DNA of 64,000 nucleotides from Mycetocola spongiae (GTDB taxonomy: Bacteria > Actinomycetota > Actinomycetes > Actinomycetales > Microbacteriaceae): the NCBI RefSeq assembly GCF_020424085.1, contig NZ_CP080203.1, positions 3,038,001 through 3,102,000 on the forward strand. The letters are read 5' to 3'. This document shows positions 35,514 to 44,509 of this stretch, in pieces. Numbering within the stretch: the stretch's first letter is position 1; each line of letters begins with the position of its first letter. Position numbers and translations under genes: made by a program. Under the pieces are notes generated by a model. That model searched no databases. It was not told the origin of the DNA and saw only the letters and a program-made list of their open reading frames with translations.

Positions 35514-36035
35514 GTGAGCACACCCCGTAACGGCCGCGGCCGAACCCCGTTTGACACCCAGTTCCCGAGTGGCGAGATCGCCGCGCGGTTTGAGAGCTAT
35601 CTCGACGCGCAGCGCGCCGTGGACATCCTGGCCCACGCCGAGTTTCCGGTGCGCGAGGTAGCGATCGTGGGCGATGGCCTGCGCAGCGTGGAGCGGGTCA
35701 CGGGCAAGATGAGCTACGGCCGTGCCGCCGGCACCGGCGCCCTGAGCGGAGCCTGGATGGGTATCTTCCTGGGGCTCATCCTCATCCTGATGAACCCCGA
35801 GGTGAATATCGGCATCGCCGCCGCCGCGGTTTTCCTGGGCGCGGGCTTTGGCATGCTGCTCTCGGTATTTAGCTATTCCGCGCGCCGCCGCAGCAAGGAC
35901 TTCACGTCGGTGATGCAGGTGGTGGCCACCACCTATTCGCTGATCGTCCCGGCCACGCTGCTGGGCAAGGCCCGGCAGCTGCTGGACGGCGAGGAGCCGC
36001 CCGCCGCCGAGGCCCCGCGCTCCGAGCTGCTTTAG
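35514..36035 (+). CDS. YflT-like general stress protein (PF11181 type) with membrane helices
   Basis: This 173-residue protein starts at GTG 35514 with GGGGGAG nearby. The N-terminal half, ARFESYLDAQRAVDILAHAE, FPVREVAIVG, is typical of the heat-induced stress protein YflT family. A glycine-rich membrane hairpin follows (about 75-125), and the C-terminus is polar. It faces away from the MgtE_N/CBS gene with 132 bases between, an arrangement also recalled for the Rv1232c-Rv1234 region. The molecular function is not known. Confidence 0.85.
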   Translation: MSTPRNGRGRTPFDTQFPSGEIAARFESYLDAQRAVDILAHAEFPVREVAIVGDGLRSVERVTGKMSYGRAAGTGALSGAWMGIFLGLILILMNPEVNIGIAAAAVFLGAGFGMLLSVFSYSARRRSKDFTSVMQVVATTYSLIVPATLLGKARQLLDGEEPPAAEAPRSELL

Positions 36036-36045
36036 CGTATACGCC

Positions 36046-36083
36046 GGGGGCGGGGTGCGATCCTTGGATCGCACCCCGCCCCC
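36046..36083. terminator. Hairpin between convergent stress-protein and HEAT-like genes
   Basis: An 18-bp perfect stem (36046-36063 with 36066-36083) lies ten bases after the stop of the plus-strand gene and 13 bases past the minus-strand stop. No U-run is present on the plus side. Confidence 0.7.
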
Positions 36084-36096
36084 GTGCCGTTTGCGG

Positions 36097-36636
36097 CTAG
36101 CGGTTCTGGGCCTTCAGATCGGTGGCCACGGCCTCGGCAAAGAGCGGATCGGCGGCGAGCAGGCCCAGCGTCTCGGCGCGCACCGCCGACTGCGGTGATT
36201 GTGCCAGCACGGCCTCAAAGGCCACCTCGCGCAGCAGGGGATCCTCATCCGGGGCCAGCGCGAGCGCCGCGGGAACCTTCAGGGCCGTTTCCGAGAGGTC
36301 ACACCAGGCGAGCGCCCGCAGGGACCAGACCCGCACATCCTCATCGGGATCCAGATTGGCGATGCCCGCGAGCATGTCCACGATCACGGCGGCCGCGGCG
36401 TCCAGGTCGTCCTCAAAGAGGCGGCCGGGTTCCTCCCCGGTCTCGGAGGCGATTAACCCCAGGCTGCGGATGGCCTCGATCCGGGCCAGGTCAAACTCGG
36501 TGGTGTCCTCGGCGACCGTGATCAAAAAATCGACGAGCTCACGATCGGCACCGGCCTCGCAGCCGCGCAGCAGCTCGGGGCGGCCCTCCTCGGCGGTGCG
36601 GCGGTAGGCGGCAATAAAATCCACTGTGGCGGTCAT
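36097..36636 (-). CDS. HEAT-repeat-like helical protein
   Basis: This protein of about 179 residues consists mainly of alternating short helices (ARIEAIRSLGLIASE, EDVRVWSLRALAWCD, DPLLREVAFEAVLAQ), a pattern of HEAT-type repeats. It is acidic, lacks signal peptide and membrane helices, and has no catalytic motif. The ATG at 36636 (MTATVDFIAAYRR) is the best start. A protein-interaction scaffold is a reasonable guess; function is unknown. Confidence 0.75.
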   Translation of the reverse strand: MTATVDFIAAYRRTAEEGRPELLRGCEAGADRELVDFLITVAEDTTEFDLARIEAIRSLGLIASETGEEPGRLFEDDLDAAAAVIVDMLAGIANLDPDEDVRVWSLRALAWCDLSETALKVPAALALAPDEDPLLREVAFEAVLAQSPQSAVRAETLGLLAADPLFAEAVATDLKAQNR

Positions 36637-36701
36637 ACCCCTAGTCTGTTCCGCGCGGCCGGGCCGCGCCAGGGGTGGGACCAAAATGATGCCCCAACCA
36701 A

Positions 36702-36736
36702 CCGTTGCCGCACCCCAAACTGGGGTACGGCAACGG
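36702..36736 (-). terminator. Hairpin after the Xaa-Pro aminopeptidase gene
   Basis: A 16-bp stem with one mismatch (36702-36717 with 36721-36736) lies 14 bases past the minus-strand stop; a weak T-run (CATTTTGG) follows further down. Confidence 0.6.
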
Positions 36737-36750
36737 GGGAAACCGGCGGG

Positions 36751-38154
36751 TTAGGAGCGCTTGCTCGCCATCCACGCCTCAACCTCGTCCGCGGTGCGCG
36801 GGATATGGGCCGAGAGGTTTTCGGCGCCATCGGCGGTCACCAGGATGTCATCCTCGATACGCACGCCGATTCCGCGGAACTGCTCGGGAACCGTGAGGTC
36901 ATCGGACTGGAAGTACAGGCCGGGCTCGATCGTGAAGACCATGCCCTCCTCGACGATGCCGTCGTGATAAAAATCGCGGCGGGCCTGCGCGCAATCGTGC
37001 ACGTCGATTCCGAGGTGGTGGCTGGTGCCGTGCACCATATAGCGGCGGTGGTGCTGGTTTTCGGGAAGCAGGGCCTCCTCGGCCGAGACCGGGAGCATTC
37101 CCCAGGCCGCGGTGTGCAGGGCGATCACGCGCATGGCCTCGGCGTGAATCTCCTTAAAGACGATGCCGGGGCGCACGATGGCCAGGGCCGCATCGGCGGC
37201 CTCGCGCACGGCCTCATAGACCGCGCGCTGGACATCGCTGAACGTGCCGTTAATCGGGAAGGTGCGGGTGATATCGGCGGTGAACAGGCTGTCCACCTCC
37301 ACGCCGGCGTCGATCAGGATGAGCTCGCCGGGGCGCACGGCGCCGTCGTTGCGGGTCCAGTGCAGCACGCAGGCGTGGGCACCCGAGGCCGCGATGGTGT
37401 CATAACCCACGGCGTTGCCGTCGATGCGGGCGCGGGTATTAAATACACCCTCCACGACGCGCTCCCCGCGCGGGGTATCGATCACGCGCGGCAGGGCCTC
37501 CAGGATGTCCTCGAAGCCCGCGGCGGTGGCCGCGACGGCCTCGCGCATCTGGGCGATTTCATAGGAGTCCTTCACGAGGCGCAGCTCGGAGAGGAACTCG
37601 GTGAGCTTGGCATCCTGCTCGAGCGTGAGGTCGGCATCGGTCGCGGCAAACTCGTCGAGCTGCGCGGTGTGGATGCCGAGGTCGGCGGCGACCTGCGTGA
37701 GCGAGGGGCGCGGGCCGATCCAGAACTCGCCAATTGCGTGATTGGCGTAGAACTCATCGGAGTCGCGGCCGGCGCGCTCCCGGAAGAACAGGGTGACGTC
37801 GTGGCCGGCGGGTGCGGGCTCAAAAACGAGCACGGCATCGGGCTCGGCATCGGAGCCCCAGCCGGTGAGGTGCGCAAATGCGGAGTGGGCGCGGAACGGA
37901 TAGTCGGTATCGTTGGAGCGCTGCTTGGGGCTGCCCGCGGGGATCACGAGGCGCTTGCCGGGGAAGGCCGCGGAGAGTGCGTCGCGACGCGCGGCGGCGA
38001 AGGACGCCTGCTCGCGCGGTGCGGGGAGGACGTCCTCGCGCGGGGCCCAGTGCGATCCGATGTAGTCCCGGAAGCGATCCGAGGCCGGCGTGGTGGCACG
38101 AGCGTCGGGCTCGGTGGGGCTCAAGGTTTCTGTGGGGTTATCCATGCTGACCAT
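36751..38154 (-). CDS. pepP: Xaa-Pro aminopeptidase (M24B, PepP-like)
   Basis: This 467-residue metallopeptidase removes N-terminal residues before proline. The N-terminal AMP_N domain spans about 30-170, and the pita-bread domain has all five metal ligands: LIDAGVEVDSLFTADITRTF (two Asp), HGTSHHLGIDVHD (His), FTIEPGLYF (Glu) and GIGVRIEDDILV (Glu). The ATG at 38154 has GGAAGAG seven bases upstream; ATG 38145 is an alternative. No signal peptide is seen, so it acts in the cytosol. Confidence 0.94.
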   Translation of the reverse strand: MVSMDNPTETLSPTEPDARATTPASDRFRDYIGSHWAPREDVLPAPREQASFAAARRDALSAAFPGKRLVIPAGSPKQRSNDTDYPFRAHSAFAHLTGWGSDAEPDAVLVFEPAPAGHDVTLFFRERAGRDSDEFYANHAIGEFWIGPRPSLTQVAADLGIHTAQLDEFAATDADLTLEQDAKLTEFLSELRLVKDSYEIAQMREAVAATAAGFEDILEALPRVIDTPRGERVVEGVFNTRARIDGNAVGYDTIAASGAHACVLHWTRNDGAVRPGELILIDAGVEVDSLFTADITRTFPINGTFSDVQRAVYEAVREAADAALAIVRPGIVFKEIHAEAMRVIALHTAAWGMLPVSAEEALLPENQHHRRYMVHGTSHHLGIDVHDCAQARRDFYHDGIVEEGMVFTIEPGLYFQSDDLTVPEQFRGIGVRIEDDILVTADGAENLSAHIPRTADEVEAWMASKRS

Positions 38155-38204
38155 TCTGCCACTCTTCCAGGAAAAGTGAACACTGAATACTGTATATTTT
38201 GCGG

Positions 38205-39224
38205 TTATCCCCGCGGCTCTAAGCGAACCGTGATGGGGCGGTGATCGCTTCCGGCCCGATCAAATTCGGTATGGACCTGCATCCCCGTGATCTTCCACCC
38301 GGGTGAGGCGAAGACGTGATCGATGGGGGAGCCCAGAAGCGCGGGAATATCGGTGGGCCAGGTGCCGAGTGCGGCGTTGCCCGTTTCCTTCGCGGCGTCG
38401 TGGCAGCGGCCGAGGGTCGCCCCGCCGCCGGTTCCGAGGCCGGCCATGCTATCGAGGGTGGCATTAAAATCACCCGCAATGATCACATTATCGCCCTCGC
38501 ACTGCTTGGCAAGCCAATCCAGGTCCTCGCGCCAGTTATCCATCTGTGCGCCGGAGGGCGAAACCGCGTGGCTCGCGATGATCGTGGGCCCCACCCCATC
38601 GCTCGGGGCCATCACGATGCTCGGCACCACGCGGGTATTATCCGTGCCCTCGGCATTGGACGTGACCTGCTCATAGCGACCCAGTCGGGGACTGATCAGC
38701 ACGGTCGTGGAATGCGCCGCGGCGATCTGTCCCACGGCCTCGGTATGCACCCACATCGGCCGCCCGGCCTCGCGCATCGCCACCGCGATGGCCACCCCAT
38801 CCTCCTGCCGGGTCTCGGGCAGCGCCACCACATCGGCCCCGGACTCGATGGCCAGGCGCGCGATCGCGGCCACCCCGGGGGCCGAGCCCAGGGTATTCCA
38901 GCTCAGCACCGTGACCGCGCCCTCGCCGGCCGCGGGCAGCGCCTCCTGGCCCGTGCCGCGGAAAAAGAGGATGCCGGCATTACCCAGCCCGGCCAGCAGC
39001 AGCACCACGGCCATGCCCCCGGCAAAAGCGCGCAGCGGACGGACGATCCCGATCAGCAAAAACACGATCATGCCCACCGCGCAGCACGCCACCAGCAGGC
39101 CGCGCATCGCCGTGATCTGGGCAATGATATGGGTGGTCTGTAGTCCAAATAGCTGGGGCCAGGTCACGATGAGCAGGCCCACGGCAAGCGCGAGCGTCAG
39201 GAGTGCACCAAAAAATTTGAACAT
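38205..39224 (-). CDS. Membrane-anchored endonuclease/exonuclease/phosphatase family protein
   Basis: This 339-residue protein has three N-terminal membrane helices (about 3-20, 38-58, 62-82), then an extracytoplasmic EEP domain. Motifs follow the family: TVLSWNTLGS (Asn), VVALPET (metal Glu), NVIIAGDFNATLDS (Asp/Asn) and the terminal GSDHRPITVRL (Asp-His). Substrates of this family include nucleic acids, phosphoinositides and sphingomyelin; which applies here is not clear. The ATG at 39224 is chosen because the first helix begins at once; the open frame continues 68 codons upstream into the neighbour. Confidence 0.85.
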   Translation of the reverse strand: MFKFFGALLTLALAVGLLIVTWPQLFGLQTTHIIAQITAMRGLLVACCAVGMIVFLLIGIVRPLRAFAGGMAVVLLLAGLGNAGILFFRGTGQEALPAAGEGAVTVLSWNTLGSAPGVAAIARLAIESGADVVALPETRQEDGVAIAVAMREAGRPMWVHTEAVGQIAAAHSTTVLISPRLGRYEQVTSNAEGTDNTRVVPSIVMAPSDGVGPTIIASHAVSPSGAQMDNWREDLDWLAKQCEGDNVIIAGDFNATLDSMAGLGTGGGATLGRCHDAAKETGNAALGTWPTDIPALLGSPIDHVFASPGWKITGMQVHTEFDRAGSDHRPITVRLEPRG

Positions 39225-39339
39225 AGTTCCGTCAGAATAGCGTTCGCAATCTGGGAATTGCCCCGGGGCGAACGCCCCGCCCGGGCGGATGCGCCGCGCA
39301 ATGGCGGGCCCGGGGCGGCCGGGCCCATACACTGGGCGT

Positions 39340-40212
39340 ATGTCTTTCGCGCAAAACTTTCGCGGGCCGGCCGACCTGCATACGCACTCGAGCGTGTCCG
39401 ATGGCACGCAGAGCCCGCGCGAGCTCATTTTTGCCGCGGCCGCGGCCGGCCTGGGAACCGTGGCCCTGACCGATCACGACACCACCGCCGGCTGGCATGA
39501 GGCCGCCGCGGCGGTTCCCGATGCCGGCATCACGCTGATCCCGGGAATGGAACTGAGCACCCGCCACGGCCGGGTCAGCGTGCATATGCTCGCGTATCTT
39601 TTTGATCCGGAAAATGCCGCGCTGCGGGCCGAGACCGAGAAGATCCGCGCGGCCCGGATGACCCGCGCCGCGACCATCGTCAGCAATATTGCCGCCGATT
39701 ATGCGCTGGACTGGGAGGACGTGCTCGCCCAAACCCGGCCGGGCACCACGATCGGCCGCCCCCATATCGCCGATGCCCTCGTGGCGCGCGGACACTCCGT
39801 GACCCGCAGCGCCGCCTTTGATACCATCCTGCATCCGCGCAATGGCTATACCATTCCGCTCTATGCACCGGACCCGCTGGAGGCCATCGGCCTGATTCGC
39901 GCGGCGGGTGGTGTGCCCGTGATCGCGCATCCGGCCACGGGCAGCCGCGGCAACCTGATCCCCGAGGAGATCGTGGTGCAGATGATCGAGGCCGGTCTTG
40001 CCGGGCTCGAGGTGGAGCATCGCGAAAATACCGTGGAGGGCAAGGCCTGGCTGCGCGAGCTCGCCGCCAAATACTCGCTGATCGAGACGGGATCAAGCGA
40101 TTATCACGGCGCGGGCAAGCCCAATCTGCTGGGGGAGAACAGCACGGGCATTGCCGCGGTGGCCGAGATCATCGCCCAGGGCACGGGCTGCGAGCCCGTC
40201 TACCCTCGCTAG
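39340..40212 (+). CDS. PHP-domain phosphoesterase (TrpH/RNase AM-like)
   Basis: This 290-residue protein has the PHP metal-binding signature ADLHTHSSVSDGTQSP (HxH, Asp) near residues 11-26, then ALTDHDTTAGW, IPGMELSTRH and a late PVIAHPATG plus GSSDYHGAGKPN. The pattern is that of the TrpH/YciV group, which acts as 3',5'-nucleotide bisphosphatase or 5'-3' exonuclease on short RNAs. The ATG at 39340 gives the conserved N-terminus. It is divergent from the EEP gene, 115 bases apart, and followed by a bidirectional terminator. Confidence 0.9.
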   Translation: MSFAQNFRGPADLHTHSSVSDGTQSPRELIFAAAAAGLGTVALTDHDTTAGWHEAAAAVPDAGITLIPGMELSTRHGRVSVHMLAYLFDPENAALRAETEKIRAARMTRAATIVSNIAADYALDWEDVLAQTRPGTTIGRPHIADALVARGHSVTRSAAFDTILHPRNGYTIPLYAPDPLEAIGLIRAAGGVPVIAHPATGSRGNLIPEEIVVQMIEAGLAGLEVEHRENTVEGKAWLRELAAKYSLIETGSSDYHGAGKPNLLGENSTGIAAVAEIIAQGTGCEPVYPR

Positions 40213-40219
40213 ACACAAA

Positions 40220-40263
40220 AAAGGGGCCCGGTCCCGAGGATAACCTCGGGACCGGGCCCCTTT
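40220..40263. terminator. Bidirectional terminator between PHP and DEAD-box genes
   Basis: A perfect 20-bp stem (40220-40239 with 40244-40263, loop ATAA) is flanked by an A-run on the left (40216-40222) and TTT on the right, so it can terminate both convergent genes. Confidence 0.92.
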
Positions 40264-40270
40264 ATGCTGC

Positions 40271-41800
40271 CTATTCGGCGGCGGGGGTGGTGGCACCGCC
40301 GCGGCCGCGACCGCGGCTACGACGCGGGGCCGAGTTTTCCGTGCTGGTGTGCTCGGCCTGGGCCGGGGCATTCTCGGCGGCGGTCACGCCCGCGGCGGGA
40401 CCCGAGGCGGCACCCTCGCCGCGCGTGCGGCGACGGTTGCGATTGCGCGCGGGACGCTCGCCCGCGGGCTTCTCGGCGGCGGCGTTCTCGGAGCGCGCGG
40501 GGCGATCCGTGCGCGGGGCGCGGCCACCATCGCGGCCACCCGAGTTGCGACCACCATCGCGACCACCATCGCGACCGCCGGAGCGGGGCGCGGAGGAGGT
40601 CTTCGGCGCGAGCGTGCTCGCGCGCAGGCGACCCTTGGTGCCCTCGGGAATGTCCAGATCGGTGAATAGGTGCGGCGAGGACGAATAGGTCTCGGTGGGC
40701 TCGGGCTGACCGAACTCCAGGGCGCGGTTGATCAGGGCCCACTTATGCAGGTCATCCCAGTCCACAAACGTCACGGCAATACCGGTCTTGCCGGCGCGGC
40801 CCGTGCGGCCCACGCGGTGCAGATAGGTCTTCTCGTCCTCGGGGATCGTGTGGTTGATCACATGCGTGACATCGTCCACGTCGATACCGCGGGCGGCCAC
40901 ATCGGTGGCGATCAGGACGTCCTTCTTGCCCGCCTTAAACGCGGCCATGCCGCGCTCGCGCTGGTCCTGACCGAGGTCGCCGTGCACCGCGGTGGCGTTA
41001 AAGCCGCGGTCGTTCAGCTCGTCCATGAGGCGCGCGGCGGCGCGCTTTGTGCGCGTGAAGATGACGGTCTTGCCGCGGCCCTCGGCCTGCAGGATGCGGG
41101 CGATCACCTCGTCCTTATCCAGCGAGTGCGCGCGATAGATGAGGTGCTTAATATTGGCCTGCGTGAGGCCCTCATCGGGATCGCTTGCGCGGATGTGGAT
41201 CGGCTTATTCATGAAGCGACGCGAGAGGGCCACGATCGGGCCGGGCATCGTGGCCGAGAACAGCATGGTGTGGCGCTCGGGCGGGGTCTTCGAAAAGAGC
41301 TTCTCGATATCGGCAAGGAAGCCGAGGTCGAGCATCTTATCGGCCTCGTCGAGCACCATCTCCTGGATCTTGGAGAAGTCCAGCAGTCGCTGGTTATTCA
41401 GGTCGATCAGGCGACCGGGGGTACCCACGATCACCTGGGCTCCGGCCTTAATCTCCTCGATCTGACCCTCATAGGCCTTTCCGCCATAGATGGCGGCGAT
41501 CTTGGTGGAGCGGTTTCCGGCGGCGAGGACGAGGTCCTCATAGACCTGAACACACAGCTCGCGGGTGGGCACCACAATCAGTGCCTTCACGCCGGGCTCG
41601 GGATTTTCCCCGAGGCGCTGCAATACGGGAAGACCAAAACCGAGGGTCTTACCCGTTCCGGTCTTGGCCTGACCGATGATGTCCTGGCCGGCGATGGCCA
41701 GCGGAATAGTCTGCTCCTGGATGGGGAACGGTGCGGTAATGCCTTTAGCGGCGAGGGCGTCGGCCATGTCCTGGGCGACACCGAGATCAATAAAAGTCAC
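40271..41800 (-). CDS. DEAD-box RNA helicase
   Basis: This 509-residue ATPase has motif I AKTGTGKT, motif Ia PTREL, TPGR, the DEAD box LDEADKMLD, SAT, and the C-terminal HRVGRTGRAGKTG. It begins with a Q-motif (FPIQEQTIP). The last about 110 residues are a low-complexity Arg/Gly/Asp tail (DGGRDGGRNSGGRDGGR) expected to bind RNA. The start is GTG 41800 (MTFIDLGVAQDM). In actinobacteria this RhlE-type gene is next to the ferritin-like gene, as here. Roles in mRNA decay or ribosome assembly are typical. Confidence 0.93.
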   Translation of the reverse strand: MTFIDLGVAQDMADALAAKGITAPFPIQEQTIPLAIAGQDIIGQAKTGTGKTLGFGLPVLQRLGENPEPGVKALIVVPTRELCVQVYEDLVLAAGNRSTKIAAIYGGKAYEGQIEEIKAGAQVIVGTPGRLIDLNNQRLLDFSKIQEMVLDEADKMLDLGFLADIEKLFSKTPPERHTMLFSATMPGPIVALSRRFMNKPIHIRASDPDEGLTQANIKHLIYRAHSLDKDEVIARILQAEGRGKTVIFTRTKRAAARLMDELNDRGFNATAVHGDLGQDQRERGMAAFKAGKKDVLIATDVAARGIDVDDVTHVINHTIPEDEKTYLHRVGRTGRAGKTGIAVTFVDWDDLHKWALINRALEFGQPEPTETYSSSPHLFTDLDIPEGTKGRLRASTLAPKTSSAPRSGGRDGGRDGGRNSGGRDGGRAPRTDRPARSENAAAEKPAGERPARNRNRRRTRGEGAASGPAAGVTAAENAPAQAEHTSTENSAPRRSRGRGRGGATTPAAE

Positions 41801-41920
41801 GATTATTTTGCCTGTCAATGCAGTTATGTGGTCTACGCCGTTGTGTTCTGCGTGAGGGCGTAGGGGCCCATTCCAAATGATGGGACACACCCAGCTTACC
41901 CGTGCACATAGACTAGGGGT

Positions 41921-42646
41921 GTGATTTCCTGGTTTCGGCGGCGTGGCCCCCTGGTCGAGGTAACCCGCACGCGTCCGCGTTCGGGCCCCCTAGCGACCAC
42001 CCGAGTGGACTTTGCCGAGCTCGCCTCGGATACCTCAGACTTCCTGGGGCAGGCCGCCTACGTGCAGCTGGCGTTCTTCCAGCTCTATTCGGAGATCAGC
42101 CGCGATAGCGGAAAACTGCTCACCACCGAGCTGCTGGCAGGGCCCGCGGGCCACGCGCTGGCCAAGCATCACCGGCTGGTGCGCGAGATTCGGCATCGCG
42201 GGGAGGACCCGCAGGCGCTCATGGAACCCTATGTGGTAGCGATCGACCGGCTCTCGCGGATCGCGCGCGGGGACTCGATTAACGAGGCGCTGCTGGGCAT
42301 CTATATCACGCAGGGCTTCCTGGATGACTTTTTCCTCGGGCTCGCCGCGCGGCTGCCCAGCGACCTCGCCGCCCGCATGAATACCCTGTTCACGGAGGAC
42401 AGCGGCTCCGAGGTGGTGGTGGGCATTCTGCGCGAGGCGATCCTGGAGGATCCGCGCCGCGCACACCGCCTCGCCCTGAGCGGTCGCCGCCTGGTGGGGG
42501 ATATCCTGCTGGTGGGTCATGCCGCACTGCGGATCGAGGGTGACGGCGCCGGGGCCGGTAATACGGCCGAGCGGATCGAACCCGTCTTCACGGAACTCAT
42601 TACGCGACACACCCAGCGCATGGACGCGCTGGGCCTGACCGCCTAG
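41921..42646 (+). CDS. Ferritin-like fold protein (MiaE-like, PF13794 type)
   Basis: This 241-residue mostly helical protein starts at GTG 41921. A first helix bundle segment DTSDFLGQAAYVQLAFFQLY is followed by HALAKHHRLVREIRHRGEDP and, later, REAILEDPRRAHRLALSGRR. The layout matches ferritin-like proteins annotated tRNA-hydroxylase MiaE-like in actinobacteria. Diiron ligands (ExxH) are not clearly complete, so enzymatic activity is uncertain. It is divergent from the DEAD-box gene, an order conserved at Rv3210c-Rv3211. Confidence 0.75.
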   Translation: MISWFRRRGPLVEVTRTRPRSGPLATTRVDFAELASDTSDFLGQAAYVQLAFFQLYSEISRDSGKLLTTELLAGPAGHALAKHHRLVREIRHRGEDPQALMEPYVVAIDRLSRIARGDSINEALLGIYITQGFLDDFFLGLAARLPSDLAARMNTLFTEDSGSEVVVGILREAILEDPRRAHRLALSGRRLVGDILLVGHAALRIEGDGAGAGNTAERIEPVFTELITRHTQRMDALGLTA

Positions 42647-42729
42647 GCGGGCTCGCCGCGGGGAGGGGTGCCGTTTTATGCGCCCCGTGCGGCACGGATG
42701 ACATCACTCTCGGGGGGAGAACTCACGCC

Positions 42730-43899
42730 ATGGCGGTAAAAGATAAGGACGCGCGAATTCGGGTACGCCGGCCGTGGGCATCGCTGCTCTGGATGCTGGG
42801 GCTTGCGCTGATGATGGGCTTATTGCTGCTGCTCACACTGTGGGTATTTGCGATGATATGGCGCGCGCCTGACCTCACCCCCGAAGAACTCGGGCGGGAG
42901 TTTTTCCCGGCACTCGTGGAGGTGAGCCGAGCGGCCCAGACGGAGCACCCGGATGGGGCATCCTGGCTCATCGGTTCCGCGCTGGCCGTAATTGCGGCGA
43001 TCTACGCGTTTCGTCTCGCCGAGATCGCCCAGCGCCAACGCGCGCGGGAATGGGCGAGCGCGCGGGAGGAACCCGAGATCCTGGCGGAGGAGCAAAGCCT
43101 GCTGAGCGATGGCTTGGGTGTGCAACTGGTCGCGGCCTTTTCGGTGCTGGCGGTGACCTTTTTTACGGTGGCAAAGCCCACCGGCTTGGTGTTTTATCTC
43201 CCGGCCCTGGCCCTGATGCTATTGCTCTCCACCCGCCTGGACTTCCAGTTTATTCCGGGCCCCGAGCTCAGCGTGCGGCGCGCGAAAGACTTTTACGAGG
43301 AAAAGCGCAAACGGTTTCGGCGCTGGGAATCCTATACCGCGGGGCTGCGAGTGACCAGGCACTGGTGGGCACGCCTGATCGCTGCGGTCGTGATTATCTA
43401 TGTCGCGGCCCTATTGCTCCAGTTTCTGGCCGAGGGCGGCACGGGTACGGCAGCGGGGGATTACCGGGAGCTTCTTATCCCGGCGCTGATCACGAGCCTC
43501 CTGGTGATCTACTTCGGGTTTATCGCTGCTGTATGTCTTGCGTTCCTCAAATATCGACGCATCAGACTCCAGGTCGCCGTCGCCGCCCCGGCACGCCGGC
43601 GCACGAGGCTCCTGATCCTGCTGCTGAGCGGGCTCATCGTGGCGGTGACGTGGGCACCGCCGAATGTGGCGGGAGACCTGGTGTTGTTCTGGGGGGTGCC
43701 GGTCCTGATCGCCGGGATGCTCTATCCCTGGGACCGGATCCGCACAACCGGGAGGCCCGGCTGGAGCCTCGACTCGGGGATTGAGCTTTACCACCGCTCG
43801 GCGGCCGGGCGCGAGCTGCGTACCGCGCAGAAATCCCTGCGCAAGGCCGTCGCTCGGCGGAAGAAAGCGGGCGCGGTCCCGGGGACGACCGGCAATTAG
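42730..43899 (+). CDS. Multi-helix membrane protein of unknown function
   Basis: This 389-residue protein has a hydrophobic first helix (about 16-40, LLWMLGLALMMGLLLLLTLW), helices near 76-92 and 133-175, then 215-235, 247-275 and 290-330. Between are positively charged loops, for example FYEEKRKRFRRWESYT near residue 190. The C-terminus is basic (KSLRKAVARRKKAGA). I recognise no family, active-site motif or partner. It has its own GGGGAG ribosome binding site 14 bases upstream of the ATG and stands alone, followed by a strong hairpin. Base and codon use look slightly less biased than in neighbours (more AT-ending codons). Confidence 0.75.
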   Translation: MAVKDKDARIRVRRPWASLLWMLGLALMMGLLLLLTLWVFAMIWRAPDLTPEELGREFFPALVEVSRAAQTEHPDGASWLIGSALAVIAAIYAFRLAEIAQRQRAREWASAREEPEILAEEQSLLSDGLGVQLVAAFSVLAVTFFTVAKPTGLVFYLPALALMLLLSTRLDFQFIPGPELSVRRAKDFYEEKRKRFRRWESYTAGLRVTRHWWARLIAAVVIIYVAALLLQFLAEGGTGTAAGDYRELLIPALITSLLVIYFGFIAAVCLAFLKYRRIRLQVAVAAPARRRTRLLILLLSGLIVAVTWAPPNVAGDLVLFWGVPVLIAGMLYPWDRIRTTGRPGWSLDSGIELYHRSAAGRELRTAQKSLRKAVARRKKAGAVPGTTGN

Positions 43900-43926
43900 C
43901 GCCCCGGCCGATGCGGCCCGGAAAGA

Positions 43927-43968
43927 GCAAGGGGGGCCTCCCGTCCACGGACGGGAGGCCCCCCTTGC
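43927..43968. terminator. Long hairpin between convergent membrane-protein genes
   Basis: A perfect 20-bp stem (43927-43946 with 43949-43968) lies 28 bases after the plus-strand stop and 13 bases past the minus-strand stop. Confidence 0.75.
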
Positions 43969-43981
43969 CGTGTTGCCGGGA

Positions 43982-44275
43982 CTACGCGGGCAGGCCGAGC
44001 CCGCTGCGCAGTTCAAAATCGGCGCGGGTGCGCGTGCGCCGCAGCACGAGGCCCACGGCAAACGCGATAATGCCGGCCGCGGCAAAGGAGATCCACCAGA
44101 TCCAGCCGCCGTCCCAGTGGAACGAAATGAGCTGGAGCAGACCGGCGCTCAACCCCGCCACGCCGCCGCCGAGGGCGGGCAGCAGGCCCACGCCTCGCTG
44201 GGCCTGACCGGGCAGGGAAAACTGCGCGACCAGTCCAAGAACCACGCCGCCGAGCACTACAAAAAGGAGTTCCAT
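43982..44275 (-). CDS. Small three-helix membrane protein
   Basis: This 97-residue hydrophobic protein has three predicted membrane helices (about 3-20, 28-50, 57-78) and a short charged C-terminus (RRTRTRADFELRSG). No motif is recognised. Its ATG lies nine bases after the stop of the DUF3107 gene upstream on the same strand, so the two are probably co-transcribed. The role is unknown. Confidence 0.75.
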   Translation of the reverse strand: MELLFVVLGGVVLGLVAQFSLPGQAQRGVGLLPALGGGVAGLSAGLLQLISFHWDGGWIWWISFAAAGIIAFAVGLVLRRTRTRADFELRSGLGLPA

Positions 44276-44284
44276 GGGAAAACC

Positions 44285-44509
44285 TTAGCCGACGAAGCCG
44301 ATGCGGCGGTTCTGCTCGCTGCCGATCTCGACATAGGCCACGCTGCCGGTCGCGATGACATAGCGCTTGCCCTTGTCATCGGCGAGAACAAAGTGGGTCT
44401 TCCCGGATTCGATGGCGTCGGTGACGAGCTTCTCGATCTCGGAGGCGGGCTGGCTCGTTTCGAAGCCGAGTTCGCGGGGGCTGTTGATGATGCCGATGCG
44501 GAGTTCCAC
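44285..44509 (-). CDS. DUF3107 family protein
   Basis: This 74-residue protein (MELRIGIINSPRELGFET at the start, ending IGFVG) matches DUF3107, a small actinobacterial family whose member Rv3208A (TB9.4) is near the adnAB locus in mycobacteria. The hydrophobic VAYVEIG strand and the acidic SEIEKLVTDAIESG helix are visible. Function is unknown. It is divergent from adnA with 171 bases between. Confidence 0.9.
   Translation of the reverse strand: MELRIGIINSPRELGFETSQPASEIEKLVTDAIESGKTHFVLADDKGKRYVIATGSVAYVEIGSEQNRRIGFVG

Noticed and set aside
40384-40600. Tandem-looking GACCACCATCGC units, considered as CRISPR or a DNA repeat
   Set aside because: They encode the Arg/Gly/Asp-rich tail of the DEAD-box helicase in frame; there are no spacers and unit length varies.
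41921-42646. Firm call as a diiron tRNA hydroxylase
   Set aside because: The full set of Glu/His metal ligands is not clear, so only the ferritin-like fold is supported.
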